A stretch of DNA of 64,000 nucleotides from an uncultured Collinsella sp. (GTDB taxonomy: Bacteria; Actinomycetota; Coriobacteriia; Coriobacteriales; Coriobacteriaceae), in NCBI GenBank assembly GCA_900541195.1, contig UQIY01000001.1, forward strand, positions 1 through 64,000, in the 5' to 3' direction. Positions 26,933 to 36,191 of the stretch are shown piece after piece; position 1 is the stretch's first letter; the number at the start of each line of letters is the position of its first letter. Both the position numbers and the translations under genes were made by a program. The notes under the pieces were generated by a model, which worked only from the letters and a program-made list of their open reading frames with translations, was not told the DNA's origin and did not search any database.

Positions 26933-27325
26933 GTGAAGCGCGTTATTACATATGGAACGTTTGATTTACTTCATTACGGGCATATCAATTTATTAAGGAG
27001 GGCCAAGCAGTATGGCGACTATCTAATAGTCGCCTTGTCTACCGATGACTTCAATTGGAATCAGAAGAGAAAGAAGTGTTATTTCTCTTTTGATAAACGC
27101 AAAGCTCTTCTTGAAGCAATTCGTTACGTTGACCTTGTGATTCCCGAAGAATCGTGGGACCAGAAAGTGACTGACGTGCGTGAATACCATATCGATACGT
27201 TTGTTATGGGCGATGATTGGAAAGGCGAATTCGACTTTCTGCAGGATGAGGGCGTTGATGTCGTTTACCTGCCACGCACGCCGGAAGTTTCCACCACTCA
27301 AATTAAACGTGATCTAAAATCCTAG
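26933..27325 (+). CDS. tagD: Glycerol-3-phosphate cytidylyltransferase (TagD-like)
   Basis: 130 aa, the usual TagD length. It makes CDP-glycerol from CTP and glycerol 3-phosphate. The nucleotidyltransferase signature TYGTFDLLHYGHINLL includes the HxGH motif (residues 14-17), and the C-terminal RTPEVSTTQIK matches the family RTxGISTT element with Glu replacing Gly. GTG at 26933 is chosen because it starts the conserved VKRVITYGTFD stretch and follows the previous stop by one base; an in-frame ATG further upstream would overlap that gene. The CDP-glycerol feeds the TagF-like enzyme immediately before it. Confidence 0.93.
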   Translation: MKRVITYGTFDLLHYGHINLLRRAKQYGDYLIVALSTDDFNWNQKRKKCYFSFDKRKALLEAIRYVDLVIPEESWDQKVTDVREYHIDTFVMGDDWKGEFDFLQDEGVDVVYLPRTPEVSTTQIKRDLKS

Positions 27326-27421
27326 TAGTCGGTAAGGTTCTTGTGCGAATTTAGCATTGTGGGATTATCAATAATAGAATTAACCTAACGGTTTGATTTC
27401 TGTTAGAAAGGTTCTTCAATT

Positions 27422-28321
27422 ATGAAGGGCATCATCCTCGCCGGCGGGTCCGGAACCCGCCTGTACCCGCTCACGCTCGTGACCTCCAAGCAGCTGCTGC
27501 CGGTCTACGACAAGCCCATGATCTACTACCCGCTTAGCACCCTCATGCTGGCGGGCATCCGGGACATCCTGGTCATCTCCACGCCGACGGACCTCCCCAA
27601 CTTCGAGCGCCTGCTCGGGGACGGCTCGCGCTACGGCGTGAACCTGACCTACGCCGAGCAGCCGAGCCCCGACGGCCTGGCGCAGGCCTTCACCATCGGC
27701 GAGGGCTTCATCGCCGGCGAGCCGTGCGCCCTGGTGCTCGGCGACAACATCTTCTACGGCAACGGCCTCAGCCGCCACCTGAAGAAGGCCGTCGAGAACG
27801 CGCAGTCGGGCCGCGCCACGGTCTTCGGCTACCACGTGGACGACCCCGAGCGATTCGGCGTCGTGGAGTTCGACGCGCGGGGGAGGGCCGTCTCCATCGA
27901 GGAGAAGCCCGCCGAGCCCAAGAGCTCCTACGCCGTCACCGGCCTGTACTTCTACCCGGGCGACGTGGCCGCCAAGGCGCATAGGGTGGAGCCCTCCGCG
28001 CGCGGCGAGCTGGAGATTACCGACCTCAACCGGATGTACCTGGAGGAGGGGACGCTGTCCGTCGTCACCCTGGGCCGCGGGTACGCGTGGCTGGACACCG
28101 GCACCATGGAGAGCCTGCACGAGGCCGCGGAGTTCGTCCGCGCCGTGGAGCACTCCCAGGACCTGCCCGTGTCCGTGCCCGAGGAGATCGCCTGGGAGAA
28201 CGGCTGGATCACGACCGCCGAGCTGGAGGAGGCCGCCAAGGCCTACGGCAAGTCGGTCTACGGCCGGCACCTGAGGAAGGTCGCCGCCGGCGAGATCGTC
28301 AACAGCCCGCGCGAGTACTAG
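27422..28321 (+). CDS. rmlA: Glucose-1-phosphate thymidylyltransferase
   Basis: 299 aa. First step of dTDP-L-rhamnose synthesis: dTTP plus glucose 1-phosphate to dTDP-glucose. The N-terminal [10 protein letters not shown] nucleotide-binding motif, [17 protein letters not shown], and [10 protein letters not shown] are diagnostic. The start follows AGAAAGG. The composition is strikingly GC-rich, with third codon positions almost all G or C, against AT-rich genes on both sides, so this gene was probably acquired or replaced separately. The 96-bp gap before it contains a small CTAAC/GTTAG hairpin and AT-rich promoter-like sequence but no clear -35/-10 pair. Confidence 0.97.
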   Translation: MKGIILAGGSGTRLYPLTLVTSKQLLPVYDKPMIYYPLSTLMLAGIRDILVISTPTDLPNFERLLGDGSRYGVNLTYAEQPSPDGLAQAFTIGEGFIAGEPCALVLGDNIFYGNGLSRHLKKAVENAQSGRATVFGYHVDDPERFGVVEFDARGRAVSIEEKPAEPKSSYAVTGLYFYPGDVAAKAHRVEPSARGELEITDLNRMYLEEGTLSVVTLGRGYAWLDTGTMESLHEAAEFVRAVEHSQDLPVSVPEEIAWENGWITTAELEEAAKAYGKSVYGRHLRKVAAGEIVNSPREY

Positions 28322-28370
28322 GGTATATTGGGTAGAATCTGCCTAGACGTTATGGAGAAGGGAGTTATCA

Positions 28371-28562
28371 ATGGCTACATCTAGTATTAAAGCGCCTATT
28401 CGGGTTACCTCTGTTGAGGGCGCCAGAGCCTTATGCGAAGCATATGAAAAAGGATTAGCGATGGATGCCTCGATTAAATCCCCGAAGCGCTTAACCGGCG
28501 GACGGCTATCAGTTGAGAAGCAAAAAGCAATCGATAAATTGTTCGCCAAAATGGGTATTTAG
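28371..28562 (+). CDS. Small hypothetical protein upstream of a GNAT acetyltransferase (possible antitoxin)
   Basis: 63 aa, Ala/Lys-rich and mostly basic: MATSSIKAPIRVTSVEGARA, then a SPKRLTGGRLSVEKQKAIDK segment. I do not recognise a ribbon-helix-helix or other DNA-binding fold. It starts after GAAGGGAG and ends two bases before the GNAT gene, so the two are one transcript. A small gene directly ahead of a stand-alone GNAT is the layout of GNAT toxin-antitoxin pairs, but this protein does not look like the usual DUF1778 antitoxin. Function unknown. Confidence 0.65.
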   Translation: MATSSIKAPIRVTSVEGARALCEAYEKGLAMDASIKSPKRLTGGRLSVEKQKAIDKLFAKMGI

Positions 28563-28564
28563 AC

Positions 28565-30198
<1,634 letters not shown>

Positions 30199-30222
30199 GC
30201 CGCGCCCGGCGAACCACGCCGC

Positions 30223-30283
30223 GGGGCGCCCGCGCGGGGCCGCAGGGCATGGGGATGACCCTGCGTCCCCGCGCGGGCGCCCC
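30223..30283 (+). repeat. Large GC-rich stem-loop between rmlB and rmlC-rmlD
   Basis: A perfect 17-bp stem, GGGGCGCCCGCGCGGGG (30223-30239) with its complement at 30267-30283, is continued after one mismatch by CGCAGGG/CCCTGCG, with an 11-base loop at 30248-30258. There is no T-run after it, so it is not a standard terminator. It fills most of the 121-bp gap and could stabilise or cleave the mRNA between the two genes, or slow transcription. Confidence 0.75.
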
Positions 30284-30319
30284 CGGTTACCCAACCTCTT
30301 CGATAGGAGCTTTTCCCAC

Positions 30320-31774
30320 ATGGCAGACATCGCATTCGAGAAGGACCTCTCCGTCACCGAGACCGGCATCGAGGGCCTGAGGGTCGTCGACCTGGCCGTC
30401 CACGGCGACTCGCGCGGCTGGTTCAAGGAGAACTGGCAGCGCGCCAAGATGACCGCTCTGGGCATCCCGGACCTCAAGGTCGTCCAGAACAACATCTCCT
30501 ACAACGACAGGAAGGGCGTCACCCGCGGCATCCACGCCGAGCCCTGGGACAAGTTCATCTCCGTGGCGCGCGGCAGCGTCTTCGGCGCATGGGTGGACCT
30601 GCGCGAGGGCAGCGCCACCTACGGCAGGGTCTACACCTGCACGCTGGACCCCTCCAAGGCCATCTACGTCCCGCGCGGCGTGGGCAACTCCTTCCAGGCG
30701 CTCGAGGACGGCACCGCCTACACCTACCTGGTGGACGCCCACTGGTCGGCCGAGCTCAAGAGGACCTACACCTTCGTGAACCTCGCCGACCCGGAGCTCG
30801 CCATCGAGTGGCCGATCCCGCTGGACGAGGCCACCGTGTCCGAGGCCGACCTCCACCACCCGCTGCTGGCCGACGTCGTGCCCATGGCGCCCAGGCGCAC
30901 CCTGGTCACCGGCTGCAACGGCCAGCTGGGCCATGCGGTCCGCGCGCTCGCCGAGGAGCGCGGGCTGACCGATACCTTCGACTTCTGCGACATCGACACA
31001 TTCGACATGTCCGACCCGGCGGCCTACGGCAAGTACGACTGGTCGCTCTACGGCACGGTCATCAACTGCGGCGCTTACACCGCGGTCGATAAGGCCGAGA
31101 CCCCCGAGGGCCGCGTGACCGCCTGGAAGGCCAACGCGACGGGCCCCGCCCTTCTCGCCCGCACCTGCGCCGAGCACGGGATCACGCTCGTGCACGTGTC
31201 CTCCGACTACGTCTTCGACGGCACCGCCGAGGTGCATGACGAGGGGGAGCCCTTCTCCCCGCTGTCCGTCTACGGCCAGACCAAGGCGGCAGGGGACATC
31301 GCCGTGGCCGGCTGCCCGCGCCACTACATCATGCGCAGCTCCTGGGTCATCGGCGAGGGGCACAACTTCGTCAAGACGATGAAGGCGCTGTCCGACCGCG
31401 TCGCCGACCCGGAGGATGAACTCACCCAGATCACGGTCGTGGACGACCAGCTGGGCCGCCTGACCTTCACGCGCGACATGGCCGCGGCCATCTTCCACGT
31501 GCTGGAGAACAAGGCCCCCTACGGCACCTACGACTGCACCGGCTCCGGCGCGGTGAAGTCCTGGGCCGGCATCGCACGCGCCGTCTTCGAGGCAGCCAAC
31601 GGCAACGGCGACAGGGTCGTGCCGGTCAGCACCGCCGACTACTACGCCAGCGCCGCGGGCCCCGTCGCCCCGCGCCCGGTCCACTCCGCGCTCGACCTGT
31701 CCAAGCTGGAGTCCGCCGGCTTCCGCATGCCCGACTGGGAGGAAGAGCTGGGGGAGTACCTCAAGACGCTCTAG
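30320..31774 (+). CDS. rmlCD: Bifunctional dTDP-4-keto-sugar 3,5-epimerase / dTDP-4-dehydrorhamnose reductase
   Basis: 484 aa fusion that completes dTDP-L-rhamnose synthesis. Residues about 10-185 are RmlC-like: GVTRGIHAEPWDKF holds the catalytic His region, and YLVDAHW and DPELAIEWPI the Tyr and Asp segments; the usual GFAHGF is altered to GVGNSF. Residues about 194-484 are RmlD: LVTGCNGQLGHAV binds NADP, HVSSDYVFDG and YGQTKAAGD carry the Ser/Thr and Tyr-xxx-Lys catalytic residues. Fused forms are known in Actinobacteria. Translation begins at ATG 30320 after GATAGGAGC. Composition is as GC-rich as rmlA and rmlB. The altered RmlC motif may reduce efficiency but the fold looks complete. Confidence 0.95.
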   Translation: MADIAFEKDLSVTETGIEGLRVVDLAVHGDSRGWFKENWQRAKMTALGIPDLKVVQNNISYNDRKGVTRGIHAEPWDKFISVARGSVFGAWVDLREGSATYGRVYTCTLDPSKAIYVPRGVGNSFQALEDGTAYTYLVDAHWSAELKRTYTFVNLADPELAIEWPIPLDEATVSEADLHHPLLADVVPMAPRRTLVTGCNGQLGHAVRALAEERGLTDTFDFCDIDTFDMSDPAAYGKYDWSLYGTVINCGAYTAVDKAETPEGRVTAWKANATGPALLARTCAEHGITLVHVSSDYVFDGTAEVHDEGEPFSPLSVYGQTKAAGDIAVAGCPRHYIMRSSWVIGEGHNFVKTMKALSDRVADPEDELTQITVVDDQLGRLTFTRDMAAAIFHVLENKAPYGTYDCTGSGAVKSWAGIARAVFEAANGNGDRVVPVSTADYYASAAGPVAPRPVHSALDLSKLESAGFRMPDWEEELGEYLKTL

Positions 31775-31796
31775 CCGCTATTAGCTTTTCGAGAGT

Positions 31797-31826
31797 AAAA
31801 GCCGCCGCTTGTTAACGGCGGCTTTT
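31797..31826. terminator. Bidirectional intrinsic terminator between rmlC-rmlD and the YfhO-like gene
   Basis: AAAAGCCGCCG (31797-31807) pairs perfectly with CGGCGGCTTTT (31816-31826); T-runs follow in both directions. It overlaps the stop codon of the minus-strand gene at 31812, so it ends both convergent transcripts. Confidence 0.9.
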
Positions 31827-34223
31827 CTTATACCTGGCGTATAGCCCTGCTGCAACAAGGGCGGCGGCGGTCGCCAGACTCACTGCAAGCCCCGCAAGGG
31901 CGCCCGGAGTTTTGTAGGTCATCACGATCCTATTCGCGCCTTTCTGCACGCTCAAGCATGACAAGCCCTTATCGGCGGCGGGCGCCAGCTCTGCGGCGGT
32001 GCCATTTACCGTTACGTTCCAGCCCTCATCGTACGGAACGCTCAGCAGCAGGTTGCCGTCATCCTTGGCTGTATACTCGCCTTCGATCCTTCCGTCCTCA
32101 AAAACCGTCGGAATAAACTCGCTCGTCTTAAGCTCGTTCATAATCTGTTTGAAAACGTCCAGATTGAGGGCGTAAAAGACCGGCTCATTGTCTTGCGGCA
32201 TGTCTGTATAGCCCTCTGCGACTCCGATTGACACCGTATGCTGGTTCGGGGCGTCCGATGCATCCGCAATCTGGCGGATATTATTGTCGAATCTCCAGGC
32301 CTCGTTTTCGATCGTTCGCTGGTCGATGGTAAGGGCGACGGGCCAATAGCTGCCGGCGATCGCATCTTTGTTGATGTAGAGATATCCGATGGAACCCGAC
32401 GGCACGGTGACGTTCCACTGCTTTAAGTTCTCGTCATTTTCCGTGTTCGTGGCCTTGATTTTGGTATAGAGCTTTACCTCGCGGCCTAGGATTTTGCTGT
32501 AGAGGTCGTTCTGCTTTTCGAATGGGTTCCCGATCTTCAGCGTGCTGTTTTGGATATCGCTTGAGGCTGCGACGCCAATGCTGAGCGCATAGGGGTTCTC
32601 GTACACCGCGCTTGTGGAGTCCGCCTGATTCGTCTTGGCCGAAACGTATCCCGCAGGTGCGTTCTCGGGAATGGCATACTTGACTCCCAGTAGGGCATCG
32701 ACGGCAAGAATGGGCTCGGCATAACGGGTTGAAAATTCGCCGACACTGCTGTATCCAAGGGAGTTGAGCAGTGCAATTGCCTGCGGGTTGTTTGCCGACG
32801 AATATGAAGACAGTTGGTTGTATCCAAGTGCCAGGCCTTCGTTGAGGGCGGCGCTATCGGCGCGCGTAGTCGTACGGTCGATGCGGCAGAAAGACGCCGA
32901 ATCCTGGCCTCGAATGGCTGTGATCGTATTGGTTGCGGTGGCGACATAGGTGCTGTTGGCTTCTTCGGAATAGCCTGTGTACAGCTGGTTCCACATAACA
33001 TGGGCGTTGGCAAATAGTTCAATTGCCGTGAGTGCCAAGAGCGGCATGATGATGGCCGGACGATGGGCTCGACGTAATGTTGGCCGCTCATTGAGTTTCT
33101 GCAACGCGTATCCTGCGGCCCACAGCGCAAAGAAGCTCAGCAAAAAAGCCGTGCGCGAGTAGAAGCCGTTAGGAACGCGCATGCCGCACCAGATGTACTC
33201 GAGCGGGCTTAAAACGGAGCTGGCGACCAGGATTATCGTGACGACGAGTGTTGCGATGCGCGTCTTGATCGAAATCGTGCGGTTAACCAGCAGACTCACC
33301 GCGAGCGGCATCATGATGATGCCGCAATAGAACTGCGGTGTGCTTTCGTTGTTTACCCACATGCAGGGAAGAAAGCCCCTGATGAGCGATTTGAGGCTGG
33401 TTTTAAGTAGGGGGCCGAGTGTCAGAACGGGACCGCCCTTGGACATGGCAAGGATGGTCGGCAAAAAGGTCCAGGCGGACAGAAGCAGTCCAAGCGCGAT
33501 AGCCCCGGCGAATCGTAGGGCCCGATCGAGCACGAGCTTCCAGCTATATCCTTCCGCAGAGACGTAGTCGACAAATTCGACGAGTACGAAGATGCAGAGG
33601 AACAGGATGCTGATGTAGGCCGTATACCAGCAGAACATGACATTGAGCGCCGTTGCGATGACGAGGCGGATCATGCGCTGCTTGCGGATGAGCTCGTAGC
33701 ATCCGTACGCGCAGATGGGCAGCAGGATGAGGCAATCGATCCAGAGCGGGTTGCGCAGGTTGCTGATGGTCCAGCTGCAAAATGTGAACGAGAGGGAAAG
33801 TAGGAATGCTGCGGGCTTGGGTAGGCCAAAGCGCTTTTGCAAGTACCAGGCGCTGCTGATGTGGATGCAGCCGAGCTTGAGCGCGGCGATAACAAACACA
33901 AAGAGCGTCAGCTTGTCTTGGGGAAACAGTACGCAGAGCAGGTTAAAGGGGCTGGCGAGATAGTAGCTATAGAGCCCCCACGTGTTCATGCCCAGACCCT
34001 GAGAAAAGGAGTAGCGAAGATTCTCCTCGTCCAAAAGGACGCGTCGGAACCAAGCGAAGAAGTCGATGTACTGGTACTTGAGGTCGCCAGCGAGAAACGA
34101 GTTGTCCCCAAAGGGGTAGACGTGTCCTGTCACGGCAAGTGCGACAAAGAGCGTGACGGTAAACGCAAAGCAGGCAGCGTAGAATGCTACATTCTTGAAC
34201 GTGCATTTATTGATCCGTATCAT
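31812..34223 (-). CDS. YfhO-family membrane protein, probable GT-C glycosyltransferase for polymer decoration
   Basis: 803 aa with about 12 membrane spans in the first 530 residues and a large extracytoplasmic C-terminal region, then one last span before a basic end. YfhO hallmarks include GDLKYQYIDFFAWFRRVLL, SFSQGLGMNTWGLYSYYLASP and the IDCLILLPICAYG region. In Bacillus and Listeria, YfhO-type proteins move a sugar from undecaprenyl phosphate, loaded by CsbB, onto lipoteichoic acid. The adjacent upstream gene is a CsbB/GtrB-like enzyme whose stop overlaps this start by 17 bases, which supports that pairing. I chose ATG 34223 because GAGGAAT precedes it and the longer frame runs into the neighbouring gene. 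The polymer modified is unknown. Confidence 0.87.
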   Translation of the reverse strand: MIRINKCTFKNVAFYAACFAFTVTLFVALAVTGHVYPFGDNSFLAGDLKYQYIDFFAWFRRVLLDEENLRYSFSQGLGMNTWGLYSYYLASPFNLLCVLFPQDKLTLFVFVIAALKLGCIHISSAWYLQKRFGLPKPAAFLLSLSFTFCSWTISNLRNPLWIDCLILLPICAYGCYELIRKQRMIRLVIATALNVMFCWYTAYISILFLCIFVLVEFVDYVSAEGYSWKLVLDRALRFAGAIALGLLLSAWTFLPTILAMSKGGPVLTLGPLLKTSLKSLIRGFLPCMWVNNESTPQFYCGIIMMPLAVSLLVNRTISIKTRIATLVVTIILVASSVLSPLEYIWCGMRVPNGFYSRTAFLLSFFALWAAGYALQKLNERPTLRRAHRPAIIMPLLALTAIELFANAHVMWNQLYTGYSEEANSTYVATATNTITAIRGQDSASFCRIDRTTTRADSAALNEGLALGYNQLSSYSSANNPQAIALLNSLGYSSVGEFSTRYAEPILAVDALLGVKYAIPENAPAGYVSAKTNQADSTSAVYENPYALSIGVAASSDIQNSTLKIGNPFEKQNDLYSKILGREVKLYTKIKATNTENDENLKQWNVTVPSGSIGYLYINKDAIAGSYWPVALTIDQRTIENEAWRFDNNIRQIADASDAPNQHTVSIGVAEGYTDMPQDNEPVFYALNLDVFKQIMNELKTSEFIPTVFEDGRIEGEYTAKDDGNLLLSVPYDEGWNVTVNGTAAELAPAADKGLSCLSVQKGANRIVMTYKTPGALAGLAVSLATAAALVAAGLYARYKKSRR

Positions 34224-35174
34224 CAGATTCCTCGCTGGATTCTCGAATGATATAGATAGGACGTTGCTTGGTTTCCAAGTAGGCCTTTGCCAAGTATTCA
34301 CCGATGATTCCAAGGCACAGAAGCTGCATGCCGCCAAACAGCGTTATGAGGCAGGCGAGCGACGGCCATCCGCCGACGGGGTCACCCCAAACGAGTGTTT
34401 TGACCAGGATGATGACGAATCCCAGAATGGCGATGAGACAGAAGACGACACCCGTGAGGGCGGCGAGGGAGAGCGGCGCCGTGGAAAAAGCGACGATGCC
34501 GTCGATGGAATAGAGGAGCAGCGACCAAAAGCTCCACTTGGTCTCGCCGGCCACGCGGTTGACGTTTACATAGGGGAGCCATTTGGTCTTGAAGCCCACC
34601 CAGCCGTAAATGCCCTTGGAGAATCGGTTATATTCGCCCATGGAGACGATAGCGTTGACCATGGGGCGCTTCATGAGCCTAAAGTCGCGTGCACCGTCGA
34701 CGATGTCCGCGTTGGAAATGCGGTTGATGATCTTGTAGAACATGCGGGCGAAGAACGACCTGATTGGAGGCTCGCCTTTGCGGGTGGTCCTGCGCGTAGC
34801 GACGTTGTCGTAGCCTTCGGTTTGCAAGACCTCGTACATCTGCGGCAGCAGCGAGGGCGGGTCCTGCATGTCGGCGTCCATGGTGGTGACATAGTCACCC
34901 TTTGCATGCTGGAGTCCGGCAAACAGTGCCGCCTCCTTGCCAAAGTTGCGTGAGAAAGAGTGCCAGTGGATGACGTATGGATGCGCCGCCGCGGCTTCCG
35001 CCTTCATGACGGTGAGCGTTTTGTCCGCTGAGCCATCGTCGATGAGGACGGCTTCAAAGGAGATGCTGGGGTCTTGCTGAGCCATGATGCGAACGACGCC
35101 ATCGAGCTCTTGAGAAAGATCGGAAGTGATTCTTGCTCGTTGTAGCACGGCACGACAATGGAAATGAGCGGCAT
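34207..35174 (-). pseudogene. GtrB/CsbB-like bactoprenyl-phosphate sugar transferase with N-terminal frameshift
   Basis: About 322 aa if repaired. The natural start is ATG 35174 (MPLISIVVPCYNEQESLPIF) after AGAGGTAA. The reading frame breaks at a TTT run (complement of 35115-35117) and resumes as LSQELDGVVRIMAQQDP; adding one T restores one open frame, and the length 35174 to 34207 is one base short of a multiple of three. The remainder is complete: IDDGSADKT, SRNFGKEAAL, TTMDADMQDPP, and two C-terminal membrane helices with GEYLAKAYLETKQRPIY, as in GtrB, CsbB and related enzymes. It is either a natural inactivation, slippage-controlled expression, or a base-calling error. Confidence 0.82.
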
Positions 35175-35179
35175 GCGAC

Positions 35180-36142
35180 TTACCTCTCGTTTTTATTTGC
35201 GCTGGAGGGAATGCTGCAGCTATATGTGTTATACACGTTGACCTCCCACTGCTTACGCTCAACCTTTGCAACGGAATCAAGGATAAGCCCCGTCGCGAGA
35301 CTCAGGCCACAAAGGAACATGAAAGATGCGGCGAGCATTGCGGTGGGAAAGCGGGGGACGAGGCCGGTCTGGAAATATTCGACGACGATGGGGATGCCCA
35401 GGGCGAGGCCGATAATCGCAAACAGAAGCGCGACCAGGCTGAAGAATTTGAGCGGACGGTAGTCCTTGAACAGCGTGCCGATCATAGCGACGACCTTGAT
35501 GCCGTCACTGACGGTATTGAGCTTAGACTCGGATCCTTCGGGGCGATCGCGGTACTCAATGGGCACGTCCTTGATGCGCCAGCGGTGATCGACGGCATGG
35601 ATGGAGAGCTCGGTTTCGATTTGAAATCCCTCGGAAAGTACGGGGAACGTTTTGACAAACGGGCGACTCATTGCGCGATAGCCCGTCATAACGTCATCGA
35701 AGCTGAAGCCATAGATCCACTTAATCATGGCGCGAACTAGGTTGTTGCCAAAACCATGGAAGGCCCGCTTGTTTTCCTCGGCATAGGTTCCATTGGAAAG
35801 GCGGTCGCCTACGGTCATGTCGGCCGTGCCGTTAAGGATGGGCTCGCAGAGGGCCTTTGCCGCTTCGGCAGGGTAGGTGTCGTCGCCGTCGACCATCAGG
35901 TAACAATCGGCGTCGATGTCGCGAAACATCTGACGGCAGACGTTGCCTTTTCCCTGACGCGGCTCAAAACGCACCGTGGCACCGTGCTCTGCAGCAATGT
36001 GAGAGGTGTTATCTGACGAGTTGTTGTCGTATACGTAGACCGTCGCTTGCGGAAGTTCGCGGTGAAAGTCGTCGATGACTTTTCCGATGGTGACTGCCTC
36101 GTTGTAACAGGGGATAATAACGGCAATCGTTTGCTCGGCCAT
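35180..36142 (-). CDS. GT2 glycosyltransferase, polyprenyl-phosphate sugar synthase-like (DPM family)
   Basis: 320 aa from ATG 36142 (MAEQTIAVIIPCYNEAVTIG), preceded by AAAGGAACC; the longer frame adds 40 residues without family similarity. GT-A motifs: VYDNNSSDNT, FEPRQGKGNV, MVDGDDTYP and VMTGYRAMSRPF. Two membrane helices lie near residues 240-262 and 275-300. This group typically glycosylates undecaprenyl phosphate. It stands five bases upstream of the CsbB-like gene and divergent from the DUF6020-like gene, so it may supply the second lipid-linked sugar of the decoration module. The divergent gap is only about 50 bases. Confidence 0.87.
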   Translation of the reverse strand: MAEQTIAVIIPCYNEAVTIGKVIDDFHRELPQATVYVYDNNSSDNTSHIAAEHGATVRFEPRQGKGNVCRQMFRDIDADCYLMVDGDDTYPAEAAKALCEPILNGTADMTVGDRLSNGTYAEENKRAFHGFGNNLVRAMIKWIYGFSFDDVMTGYRAMSRPFVKTFPVLSEGFQIETELSIHAVDHRWRIKDVPIEYRDRPEGSESKLNTVSDGIKVVAMIGTLFKDYRPLKFFSLVALLFAIIGLALGIPIVVEYFQTGLVPRFPTAMLAASFMFLCGLSLATGLILDSVAKVERKQWEVNVYNTYSCSIPSSANKNER

Positions 36143-36191
36143 GAAGGTTCCTTTGGTCGCGTACAATCGAATCGTTTGTTTCGTGGTTAGG

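Noticed and set aside
27326..27421. Riboswitch upstream of rmlA
   Set aside because: Only a five-base CTAAC/GTTAG hairpin is seen, with no fold or conserved element of a known riboswitch.
35175..35280. N-terminal extension of the GtrB-like frame up to 35280
   Set aside because: Those residues have no GT2 similarity, while the true GT2 start lies in another frame at 35174; the extension is an artefact of the frameshift.
36141..36191. Start of the DUF6020-like gene at the first ATG (36141)
   Set aside because: It would overlap the start of the divergent glycosyltransferase and leave no promoter space; 36183 or 36192 are more plausible.
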